A model generated the notes under the pieces. That model was given only the letters and a program-made list of their open reading frames with translations, searched no databases and was not told the origin of the DNA. A DNA stretch of 48,217 bases from Flavobacteriaceae bacterium UBA3478 (GTDB lineage Bacteria > Bacteroidota > Bacteroidia > Flavobacteriales > Flavobacteriaceae): the NCBI GenBank assembly GCA_002381155.1, contig DFQX01000024.1, positions 1 through 48,217 on the forward strand. Reading direction: 5' to 3'. Shown in pieces: positions 24,847 through 32,206 of the stretch. Position 1 is the stretch's first letter; the number at the start of each line of letters is the position of its first letter. The position numbers and the translations under genes are program-made.

Positions 24847-25203
24847 TCCCTCAATTTTCCTCACTCTGAATTCAATGATTTGACGAATCAGGTCGATAGG
24901 CAGGTCTTGGTTATTAGGTAATTGTATGCTCCCTTTTCCCGTTTTAAATGTGGCTAATTCTTCAGCGAATTCAATGTTTGTTTCGGGCAAAGCGTAAAGT
25001 CCTACATGTTTTGACTGGGCAGCTACGTAAAGAAGGATTTTGCCTTTAAAGATAAAGGCTGGCATGTCATAGCTAATCTTTTCCTCAATATTCTTCACAG
25101 AAGCGTGAATTAAGTCTCTAATAATTTTGATCCGGGTTTTTTGAGGGTCTGAAGCTAACTCTATGTATTCTTCAACGCTTGTGGCTTTAGTTCTGTTGTA
25201 CAT
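24817..25203 (-). CDS. DUF1801 domain protein (YdhG-like)
   Basis: A 128-residue cytosolic protein with the DUF1801 layout: TSVEEYIELASDPQKTRIKIIRDLI, then EEKISYDMPAFIFKGKILLYVAAQSKHVGLYAL, and a C-terminal LPIDLIRQIIEFRVRKIEG helix. The fold is the small YdhG/Fra-like domain; a Bacillus relative was proposed as an iron chaperone, but most members are uncharacterised. It is the last gene of a minus-strand run with the phosphoesterase and both creatininase-family genes (8-base gap upstream). Its stop lies within the end of the convergent DUF819 gene. Confidence 0.85.
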   Translation of the reverse strand: MYNRTKATSVEEYIELASDPQKTRIKIIRDLIHASVKNIEEKISYDMPAFIFKGKILLYVAAQSKHVGLYALPETNIEFAEELATFKTGKGSIQLPNNQDLPIDLIRQIIEFRVRKIEGLNQRNHPPH

Positions 25204-25211
25204 AAAATTAT

Positions 25212-26162
25212 TTAATCTAGATTACCCTGTTCGTTCATAACTCCACTCAATAAAATATGAGAAACCTCCGGTTTTTCTTTCATGCTTATCCATGTGATAT
25301 GATCAAACGCGTTTGGATCTTGCCCATTTTGGCTTCCTCCAGTGGTAGCGAGAACTGTAAATGATTTATCATTAATCCATTGGTGCGAAAATGAATGTTC
25401 ATGACCACTGAAAACAGAGTAATTTCTTCCACTCATTTGATCAAGAATAGAATTGAAACGATCGTTTTTGGTGTTTTTCCAAAGAGGTTTATGCATGAAA
25501 AGAAAGGTCCATCGCACATCTTGGTAATCCTCTAAAACATTTTCAAAATAGGTTTGTTGATTTTCACTTATTGACCCAAAAGATCTTTCTGGCATGGTAT
25601 AATATTCGGTTTCTTCAAATTTACCCTCTTCCTCCCCAGAGAGAATTTTGATTGCATAATCTCTTGCCTGAAAAATTTCTTCAAACCTTTCTTCACTGAA
25701 ATCCTCTGAATTAAGCATTAGAAATAGCACCTCTTTGTAGACGAAATGGTAATAAGTCGGGCCGTATAAATTATTCCAAGATTGTACCATTTGAATATTA
25801 GATAAATCGTGATTACCGCCTACATAATAGAAAGGGGATTGTAATTCATTCAGTCTATTATTGAAGGTTTTCCACTGATTTTGTATTTCTGTAGAGTCTT
25901 TAATTCCCCCATCAATAAGATCCCCAACACTAAGGGTGAGCTCTGGGTTTAGTCGGTTAATTATTTCAACCGCTTTCTCAAAAATTCCAGGACGTTCTCC
26001 ACCGTTTAAATCTGAAATTATTGCAAATGAAAAATCTTGTTGGTTTTGGTGATTTTCAACTGTTCGAATCGGTATTTTCTGTTCGTTTTGTTGACAGCTA
26101 TAGGCAATAAGCAAAGTTAGAAGAGCTAAAAATTTGACTTTCAAGAAGTGGTTACGATTCAT
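25212..26162 (-). CDS. Calcineurin-like metallophosphoesterase lipoprotein
   Basis: A 316-residue lipoprotein (IAYSC, Cys23). Metallophosphoesterase motifs are present: ISDLNGG (Asp51), SVGDLIDGG (Asp81), GGNHDLS (Asn117-His118-Asp119), LFMHKPLW and SGHEHSF. The first motif has Asn where the usual D-x-H has His, a variation known from some branches of the superfamily. It would hydrolyse phosphate esters in the periplasm or at the surface with two metal ions. Position between a secreted creatininase-family enzyme (12-base gap) and a DUF1801 gene suggests one operon; how these activities fit together is unknown. Confidence 0.87.
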   Translation of the reverse strand: MNRNHFLKVKFLALLTLLIAYSCQQNEQKIPIRTVENHQNQQDFSFAIISDLNGGERPGIFEKAVEIINRLNPELTLSVGDLIDGGIKDSTEIQNQWKTFNNRLNELQSPFYYVGGNHDLSNIQMVQSWNNLYGPTYYHFVYKEVLFLMLNSEDFSEERFEEIFQARDYAIKILSGEEEGKFEETEYYTMPERSFGSISENQQTYFENVLEDYQDVRWTFLFMHKPLWKNTKNDRFNSILDQMSGRNYSVFSGHEHSFSHQWINDKSFTVLATTGGSQNGQDPNAFDHITWISMKEKPEVSHILLSGVMNEQGNLD

Positions 26163-26174
26163 TTTAACTTCTAA

Positions 26175-27035
26175 TTATTGCTTGACATTTTTAAAATATT
26201 CTCTTTGAATTTCGAGAGTCAGACTGTCATTCTTAACTGATTTTATTGCTGTTATCAGTTCATTCAATGTGTTATCAGTGATTAATTTCCCTAATTCTAC
26301 TGATGCAAAACTCGCATCTCCGGCGTAGTGATTAGGATAGGAGGCGTACCACCATATGGCAGTGTAGATTGTGCTTGGAAGTTTTAGCCTCTTTAGATTC
26401 TCACCCGATTCATCGGGACTTCGTTCTAGCTTTAGAAGCTCAGGTCTGAGATATTTTATTTCAGATGCTTCTCTTTCACCTCCATGTTGATCTGTTGCGA
26501 GTTCTGTCTTTCGAATTCTCATCATTTTAGCTCGAACTTCTTTAGACATTCCAGGTTCAAAGAAATAGACTACATAATCTTTCTTCTTTTCTAATTGATT
26601 TTGGATAAAATATCTGATCATCTGTGGATTTCCTCCATGAGAATTAATGATGATGATTTTGTCAAATCCGTTTCTAGCGATTTCATCCGTGGTTGCTTCT
26701 AACAAATCCATTGCTAAATCAGATGGTAAGGAGAAAGTGCCATAATGCTGCCGGGCCTCATTGACCTGACCATAGAAATAGTCTGGGAAAACGACCGCAT
26801 ATTCCTCTTTTGTTGCTCTCTTGGCCCATTCTCTAGCCCGTATAAGATCTGATCCTATTGGAACACCTGGACCGTGTTTTTCTAAAATACCAATGGGAAG
26901 AATACAGGTGTTTTTCGATTTTTCTAAGGCTAAATCCCAATCTGAAAAGGTTAATTCATCCCATCTTGCTGGTATCTCTTGGCTCGTCAATCTGATAGGA
27001 ATCAGAGCAAGAATTAATAGAGATAGTATTCGCAT
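26175..27035 (-). CDS. Exported creatininase-family amidohydrolase
   Basis: A 286-residue protein with a signal peptide (MRILSLLILALIP... about 19 residues). Creatininase metal-site motifs: LPIGILEKHGPGVPIGSD gives Glu52, His54 and Asp63; NSHGGNP gives the conserved His-Gly-Gly segment; DQHGGEREASE supplies the later His and Glu. The family hydrolyses cyclic or linear amides (creatinine, formamidopyrimidines, mycofactocin precursor). Export is unusual for this family. It lies 14 bases after a cytosolic relative in the same operon, so the two may act in sequence or on the same substrate in different compartments. Confidence 0.85.
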   Translation of the reverse strand: MRILSLLILALIPIRLTSQEIPARWDELTFSDWDLALEKSKNTCILPIGILEKHGPGVPIGSDLIRAREWAKRATKEEYAVVFPDYFYGQVNEARQHYGTFSLPSDLAMDLLEATTDEIARNGFDKIIIINSHGGNPQMIRYFIQNQLEKKKDYVVYFFEPGMSKEVRAKMMRIRKTELATDQHGGEREASEIKYLRPELLKLERSPDESGENLKRLKLPSTIYTAIWWYASYPNHYAGDASFASVELGKLITDNTLNELITAIKSVKNDSLTLEIQREYFKNVKQ

Positions 27036-27049
27036 ATTTCAAGAGTTTA

Positions 27050-27811
27050 TTACTGGTACAATCGGTTCAAGTCTGCAGCACATAAATCGAGCATTAGCTC
27101 GCTGATTTTATCTGTTAGGTCATTAAAAAAGTGCTCACCCTTCTCTTTGCTCGATTTTCTTGGGTTACCAATACCGGTATCCTCAGTCACCTCTGACCAC
27201 TTTCTTTCTGCCCAAGCCCATTTTTCTCTAATTGCCTTAATTTGATGTTGTTTTTCTTTTCCTAATCCTGATTGTTCTAGAGGTAATACCAGCTCGGGTT
27301 TTAAATGCATCATTATGCTAGTCTCCATTTCATCTGCGTGATCACCTTCCTCTTCGAAATAGTTTTTCTTGTCCAAAACTTGAAAAAAGTTGCAGAAGGT
27401 AAGAAGCATCTCAGGAAATTCGGCACCTAACTCTCTGAGGATAGGTTTAAAGTCATTTCCGCCATGTGCGTTAATGAGTAATAGTTTTTTTATTCCCTGC
27501 CGATTTAAAACGGTTAGGATATCTCGCATGATTGCTAGCTGGGTACTAGGATTGAGGTTGATGTCTAAATAGATATCTCTCTGTCCTGTATTGACTCCGA
27601 AAGGAAGTGGAGGTAGTACAATCAATTTGCCACCTTTTTCATAGGCTTTACGCGCAGACTCGGTACAAATGGCGTCTGCCTCATAGACATCTGTTCCGTA
27701 GGGTAAATGATAGTTGTGTGCTTCTGTAGCACCCCATGACATCACAACTAGGTCATGCCTGTCTGTTGATAAATTCTTCCAGTTATTTTCGATTAAAAGG
27801 TACGGTCGCAT
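27050..27811 (-). CDS. Cytosolic creatininase-family amidohydrolase
   Basis: A 253-residue protein without a signal peptide. Motifs of the creatininase fold: SWGATEAHNYHLPYGTD (Glu30, His32, Asp41), LLINAHGGND and DHADEMETS. The usual 'G-x-x-E-Q-H' is G-A-T-E-A-H. The family is named after creatinine amidohydrolase, but most members act on other amides. It is the first gene of a four-gene minus-strand operon (this enzyme, exported relative, phosphoesterase, DUF1801), divergent from the Dabb gene at 27933 with a 121-base gap. Confidence 0.87.
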   Translation of the reverse strand: MRPYLLIENNWKNLSTDRHDLVVMSWGATEAHNYHLPYGTDVYEADAICTESARKAYEKGGKLIVLPPLPFGVNTGQRDIYLDINLNPSTQLAIMRDILTVLNRQGIKKLLLINAHGGNDFKPILRELGAEFPEMLLTFCNFFQVLDKKNYFEEEGDHADEMETSIMMHLKPELVLPLEQSGLGKEKQHQIKAIREKWAWAERKWSEVTEDTGIGNPRKSSKEKGEHFFNDLTDKISELMLDLCAADLNRLYQ

Positions 27812-27932
27812 TCCCTTAAGTTACAAGAATTGCGCTTACGCTTTTAAAATTTAACAACCTGATTATTTTCTTTCGGTAATGAAGTAATATTTTTTGTCTA
27901 GCTTGAATTGAATTAAGACCAAGACTTAATAT

Positions 27933-28325
27933 ATGAAGCAAGTACTTTTTATTGCCCTATTTCTTGTCGGATATACCATCAATGCTCAGAATACCCATGT
28001 ATCTCGTAACGATGGAAAACAAATGATTCATCATGTGTACTTTACCCTTAAGAATCCTGATTCTGTGCAAAACAAGCAAAATCTCAAAGAGGGGTTACAG
28101 TCGTTAGCGGCTATACAAGAGGTCAGGCATCTGATTATAGGTGAGCCAGCTCCTACATTTGATCGAGAAGTTATTGCTAGTGATTGGCACATCTCCGAGG
28201 TCATTTACTTCGATAGTGTTGCTGACCAAGATGCCTATCAAATAGATCCGATTCATCAATTATTTGTTAAGAATTATAGTCATTTATGGAGTAAGGTTGT
28301 GGTGTATGATATCCTTATCGATTGA
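27933..28325 (+). CDS. Exported Dabb-type stress-response A/B-barrel protein
   Basis: A 130-residue protein with a signal peptide ending TINAQ. The mature part begins MIHHVYFTLKNP and continues with KEGLQSLAAIQEVRHLIIGEPAP, SEVIYFDSVADQDAYQIDPIHQLFV, which is the Dabb (dimeric alpha/beta barrel) pattern. Family members range from stress-induced plant proteins to cyclases; in Bacteroidota exported Dabb proteins are common and uncharacterised. It is monocistronic, divergent from the creatininase operon and convergent with the symporter gene, 30 bases away. Confidence 0.85.
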   Translation: MKQVLFIALFLVGYTINAQNTHVSRNDGKQMIHHVYFTLKNPDSVQNKQNLKEGLQSLAAIQEVRHLIIGEPAPTFDREVIASDWHISEVIYFDSVADQDAYQIDPIHQLFVKNYSHLWSKVVVYDILID

Positions 28326-28355
28326 GATCATATATCATCTAGTATCTAATTTCTA

Positions 28356-29897
28356 CTAGTGAAAAATAATATGCAGAGAGATTAAACTAAAAAGAAGTAA
28401 CCATCCTAAATATCGAGCATTGCTATTGGCCCCATAAAACAGGATAATTACATTTGCTAGCCTAAATCGACTAGAAAAAATCGCTATAAATAGTCCTGCA
28501 ATAATTACAAAGAAGGCTCTAACGAAGTAATTTAGGTTAGGGGAGAAATACTGTAAGAATATGTTTAGGGGTAAGGTTAAAATAAAAGCCCATAGAATCC
28601 ATTTCTTATTTGGTTTATAAAGCACTATTGCACTACAAATCAAGACTACAATTCCGCAATTGATGTAATACCTCAAGTTATTGAGTGTATGAGTGAAGGC
28701 TGAACTAGGATCGTTGAATTTCAAGTATAGTAGTATAAAACCAGTTAGTAGTGCACTACCTAGACTGAATAAAATAGCATTTCGTCCAGCATTGATTTTT
28801 TCAGAGTCTGTAGCTTTTTTGTTGATGTATTTTGAGTAAATATCAGTCGACCAAAGTGTTCCTAATGAATTAAAAGTGGAATCCACCGTACTCATCAATG
28901 ACGCGAATAGACCGCATAAGATGATCCCTTTTATGCCTACCGGTAAAAATGTTTTTATCATATATGGGAATGCAAGGTCTGGCTCAGCAAGAGAATCACC
29001 AAGTTTACCATAAAGAGCTATACCTGGAATAATAATAATTATTGCCATGATATATTTAATGAATCCACCGGCAATGAGTCCTACTTGAGCATGCTTAATA
29101 CTCTTCGCAGCTAATGCTCGTTGCATGATCGTTTGGTTAGCGCACCAATAATTAATGTTCAAAAAGAATAATCCAAATAAATGAGTCCAGGGCAGGGTCG
29201 GATGATCGGCAGATAAATGCAGATGCATCTTCTCTGGAGTTTTAACATACAGCTGATCCCAACCTCCCAAATTTTTTATAGAAACGATACAAACAATTGT
29301 TCCTCCTAGAATCAAGATTACAAATTGAATGATGTCCGTTTTCACAACAGCATTAAGACCTCCTAGATAGGTGTAAATTGCTGAAAAGACCCCTAATATT
29401 ATGATCAGGATACCTATCCGTATGACTCGATTTTCATGAAGTATCGATAACTCTTCAGCAAATACTAAATCGGCTGCATAAGCTCCCCAGAAAAGAGCTG
29501 CACCAATCGTTATAGTCGAGAATAATAGAATGTTAGCTACAGAATATACGACCGCTATTCGTTCTCCTAATTTTTTAGATATGAATTGGGTGATAGTGGT
29601 TATTTTCTCTTTCAGAAAAAGAGGAACAAATAAGAAGGTGCCGAGTAAGATTCCTTGTACGGCGTTAATCTCAAGATTAGCTTGCGCTAGACCATATAAG
29701 TAGGCAGACCCCATCATTCCTAAGAACTGATATCCTTGTACGTTAGTGGCAATTGTGGATAAGGCTACTGAATACCAGCGAAGATTTCTAGAACTCAAGA
29801 AATACGCGTCTGCTGTACTATTAGAATCTGTTTTTCCTCGAAGGGCAACAAACATTATTACCGAGAAATAGGCTAAAACCAGAAGAAAGTCTATCAT
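28356..29897 (-). CDS. Sodium:solute symporter (SSS family)
   Basis: A 513-residue membrane protein with about 13 hydrophobic helices in the LeuT-fold arrangement of the SSS family. The motifs NVQGYQFLGMMGSAYLYGLA (helix 1 region), YTYLGGLNAVVKTDIIQFVI and GLFASLMSTVDSTFNSLGTLWSTDIY (the sodium-site helix) are typical. It imports a small organic solute with Na+. It starts 3 bases after the SsuD-like monooxygenase stop, so the two are co-translated, and the imported solute may be the substrate of that oxygenase. No solute-specific residues can be named. Confidence 0.9.
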   Translation of the reverse strand: MIDFLLVLAYFSVIMFVALRGKTDSNSTADAYFLSSRNLRWYSVALSTIATNVQGYQFLGMMGSAYLYGLAQANLEINAVQGILLGTFLFVPLFLKEKITTITQFISKKLGERIAVVYSVANILLFSTITIGAALFWGAYAADLVFAEELSILHENRVIRIGILIIILGVFSAIYTYLGGLNAVVKTDIIQFVILILGGTIVCIVSIKNLGGWDQLYVKTPEKMHLHLSADHPTLPWTHLFGLFFLNINYWCANQTIMQRALAAKSIKHAQVGLIAGGFIKYIMAIIIIIPGIALYGKLGDSLAEPDLAFPYMIKTFLPVGIKGIILCGLFASLMSTVDSTFNSLGTLWSTDIYSKYINKKATDSEKINAGRNAILFSLGSALLTGFILLYLKFNDPSSAFTHTLNNLRYYINCGIVVLICSAIVLYKPNKKWILWAFILTLPLNIFLQYFSPNLNYFVRAFFVIIAGLFIAIFSSRFRLANVIILFYGANSNARYLGWLLLFSLISLHIIFH

Positions 29898-29900
29898 TTT

Positions 29901-31043
29901 TCAATATCGATTTCCCTTACCTAACGGCGTGTCAGGAGTGTCATGAGGTATTCTATTTAAGAGTTCTGGTAATGATACATTATTTAGTCTGGGTAAGACA
30001 TATTTTGCAAAGAGTTCGCATTCTTGTTTGTGTGGATAACCTGATAAGATGAACGAACTTATTCCCAATTCCATATATCGCTTGAGTTTTTGATACACTT
30101 GGTCTGGATTTCCAACGATAGCCGCACCACATCCTGATCTGGCAAACCCAATACCTGTCCAAAGATTAGCCTCTACATAATGTTCTGAGTCAGATTCATC
30201 ACGTAATTGAGATTGTTTACTAACTCCCAAAGACTTCGAATCTTGAGCCCTATTACGAATATTATCTCCCAGGTCTAAATCTAACTTTGAGAGTAATTTT
30301 TTTGCATATTCACGGGCTTCTTTTTCTGTTTCCCTCACAATAACATGAATGCGAAGACCGAATAAAACCTTACGATTATACTTCGAAGCCTTCTCGGTCA
30401 TTGTCGCCATTAAATTTTGTAATCCGATTTCTTTATCAGGCCACATTAGATAAACATCGCAGTGTTCTGCGCATAATTCAAGGCCTTGCGGTGAGTATCC
30501 TCCGAAATAAAGAAGTGGTCCGCCATTTTGTTGATAGGGTTTTACGGGATGTGTAGGCAGATCAAACTCGTAGTACTTTCCTTTAAATAAAATTCTGTCC
30601 TGAGTCCATGCTTGCTTAAGAATTTCAATTACTTCTTTGGATCTGTGGTAGCGTTCTTCAGATGATAAGAATGTTCCCGGCAAATCAGATGAGATTATAT
30701 TTAGTGTCAATCTGCCATTAAGCATATGATCTAGTGTCGCTATTGTTCGTGCTAGCATTGGAGGATGTACTTCTCCGCAGCGGATAGCTGCTAAAAAATT
30801 AATTCGATTGGTTATCGGAGCCATTCCTGCAACAAAGGATAAGGTATCTTGCCCAACTTGATAAGAAGACGGACAGAGTATGTTACGATACCCTAGTTGA
30901 TCGGCGGATTTTACAATCTGAGATGTATTTTGCCAATTGCTTTTATAAAGCGGATTTCTATTTCCTAAGAAGTCGTCGTCACCATCGCAAATTGGTGCAA
31001 ACCATGCAATCTCAGCCCCTTTGATACCCAATGTAAAACTCAT
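29901..31043 (-). CDS. LLM-class flavin-dependent monooxygenase, alkanesulfonate monooxygenase-like
   Basis: A 380-residue cytosolic enzyme of the bacterial luciferase-like fold. Segments parallel E. coli SsuD in order: ADQLGYRNILCPSS, FLAAIRCGEVHPPMLAR, ATLDHMLNGRLTLNI, FGLRIHVIVRETEKEA, ANLWTGIGFARSGCGAAIVG and GISSFILSGYPHKQE. SsuD uses reduced FMN and oxygen to desulfonate alkanesulfonates. Here no SsuE-type reductase and no SsuABC transporter are nearby; the partner is a sodium symporter downstream. The substrate may therefore be a sulfonate or another small organic compound. It reads as full length. The family call is firm, the substrate is not. Confidence 0.85.
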   Translation of the reverse strand: MSFTLGIKGAEIAWFAPICDGDDDFLGNRNPLYKSNWQNTSQIVKSADQLGYRNILCPSSYQVGQDTLSFVAGMAPITNRINFLAAIRCGEVHPPMLARTIATLDHMLNGRLTLNIISSDLPGTFLSSEERYHRSKEVIEILKQAWTQDRILFKGKYYEFDLPTHPVKPYQQNGGPLLYFGGYSPQGLELCAEHCDVYLMWPDKEIGLQNLMATMTEKASKYNRKVLFGLRIHVIVRETEKEAREYAKKLLSKLDLDLGDNIRNRAQDSKSLGVSKQSQLRDESDSEHYVEANLWTGIGFARSGCGAAIVGNPDQVYQKLKRYMELGISSFILSGYPHKQECELFAKYVLPRLNNVSLPELLNRIPHDTPDTPLGKGNRY

Positions 31044-31067
31044 GTTAATGGCCTTAATTTTCTTTTT

Positions 31068-31105
31068 AAAAATAAAAAAACGGTCACACTCTTAAAGTGC
31101 AACCG
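31068..31105 (-). terminator. Rho-independent terminator after the NTF2-like lipoprotein gene
   Basis: On the minus strand, 31105-31081 forms a 10-bp stem (CGGTTGCACT with AGTGTGACCG, two G-U pairs, 5-base loop), followed directly by seven U and an A/U-rich tail (31080-31068). It lies 24 bases downstream of the gene ending at 31129 and just upstream of the monooxygenase gene, so it should separate the two transcripts. Confidence 0.85.
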
Positions 31106-31128
31106 CTTTCAAATTATATAGGTCTAAA

Positions 31129-31635
31129 TTATTTAGGAGATTTTACAAACCCATTCATGGCTACAATCTTTCCATTCTCTAGCTGAAAGGCATCCATCCA
31201 ATCCACTTTTTGAAGGTTTCCATCAGGAGTTTCTATGTCAGCTTGATCCCATATTAAAACCCATTCATGACCGTTTTCACCAACCACAGAGATGCTCACA
31301 CCAACCGAATAATTTTTCAATGTGATTTGGGTAAAGTTGGCTTCCATGAATTCTAATAGAGCTGATTTACCCTCTATAGTTGATCCATCTTCCATGTAAA
31401 AAATAGCATTATCGGCTATAAAACTTCCGACTGCTTCAAAATCTTTTGCGATCATTCCCTGATGCATCCTTTCGATTATTAGGATATTCTCTGGGTCACC
31501 AATTCTGAAATTATCGGTATAAGTAGGTTTAAACTGTTTTTCTACAGTAGCTAATTCAGTCTTGGCTTGCTCAATTTCTTGATTAATGCACGAGATAAAT
31601 GTGCCTAGCAGTACGAGTAAAAGAATTTTTTTCAT
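31129..31635 (-). CDS. NTF2-like (SnoaL/DUF4440-type) lipoprotein
   Basis: A 168-residue lipoprotein (FISC, Cys16). The mature part begins with a helix (EIEQAKTELATVEKQF) and then a cone-shaped NTF2-like domain: MHQGMIAKDFEAVGSFIADNAIFYMEDGSTIEGKSALLEFM, followed by WVLIWDQADIETPDGNLQKVDWMDAFQLENGKIVAMNGF. Such domains bind small hydrophobic ligands or act as isomerases; no catalytic residues are evident. It is divergent from another NTF2-like lipoprotein at 31697 with a 61-base gap, and the two may be distant paralogues under a shared control region. Followed by a strong terminator. Confidence 0.82.
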   Translation of the reverse strand: MKKILLLVLLGTFISCINQEIEQAKTELATVEKQFKPTYTDNFRIGDPENILIIERMHQGMIAKDFEAVGSFIADNAIFYMEDGSTIEGKSALLEFMEANFTQITLKNYSVGVSISVVGENGHEWVLIWDQADIETPDGNLQKVDWMDAFQLENGKIVAMNGFVKSPK

Positions 31636-31696
31636 TTTAATTGGATTTAGGTTTATCTCTAATATAAGTGGTATTTTGCAACAAACAACCTAATAC

Positions 31697-32152
31697 ATGA
31701 ATAAAATTTACACCATATTACTCTGCGCATTTATACTTGTAAGTTGCGATTTGGTTAAAAGCGACGATCAAACAGTTACCAAAGAAGAAGTAATGCAGGT
31801 TTTTAATGACATGTTTTATGCACTCGACAACGATCTTGATAGCTATGAGAACTATGTAACAGATGATTTTTTGATCTATGAGATTGGAAGAAAGTTTAAT
31901 CTTGACGAATTTCTTGACTTTGTGAAAGGCCTTGGGAAATTTAAATCAAACCGCACGTTTAAAAATCTACGAATTGATTTAGATGAAAATTCAGCACACG
32001 TTTCTCTTGAGCACATTGCTGAATTTACCCAAGAATCGCCAACACCAGAGGGAGAGACTTATTTATACTATGAGTGGTTAGAAAGTGCTTATCTGGTAAA
32101 AGAAAATGGGGAACTGAAATTTAAATTTTATTTCTCTCAACAAGTGAATTAG
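31697..32152 (+). CDS. NTF2-like lipoprotein
   Basis: A 151-residue lipoprotein (LVSC, Cys17). The mature domain has the NTF2-like order of helices and strands: VMQVFNDMFYALDNDLDSYENYVTDDFLIYEIGRKFNLDEF, then strands NLRIDLDENSAHVSLEHIAEFT and a final YYEWLESAYLVKENGELKFKFYFS. Ligand or function is unknown. Transcribed divergently from the related lipoprotein ending at 31129. The spacer contains TATTTTG about 18 bases before the start, loosely like a Bacteroidota -7 element, which I do not annotate separately. Confidence 0.78.
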   Translation: MNKIYTILLCAFILVSCDLVKSDDQTVTKEEVMQVFNDMFYALDNDLDSYENYVTDDFLIYEIGRKFNLDEFLDFVKGLGKFKSNRTFKNLRIDLDENSAHVSLEHIAEFTQESPTPEGETYLYYEWLESAYLVKENGELKFKFYFSQQVN

Positions 32153-32206
32153 CTTAAATTTTCTGCAGATTTAAAGTGAATAAAAAGTAAAAAGAACTTT
32201 TTCATT

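Noticed and set aside
27050..27811. Recent duplication of the two creatininase-family genes
   Set aside because: Shared residues are limited to metal motifs; lengths, termini and the rest differ, so divergence is old.
28339..28359. Small inverted repeat CTAGTA/TACTAG as terminator
   Set aside because: Only six A/T-rich base pairs, no U-run, and it runs into the symporter stop region; too weak to call.
31641..31678. Bacteroidota-type promoter before the gene at 31697
   Set aside because: TATTTTG and TTGG are present, but the spacing does not fit the -33/-7 consensus, so support is inadequate.
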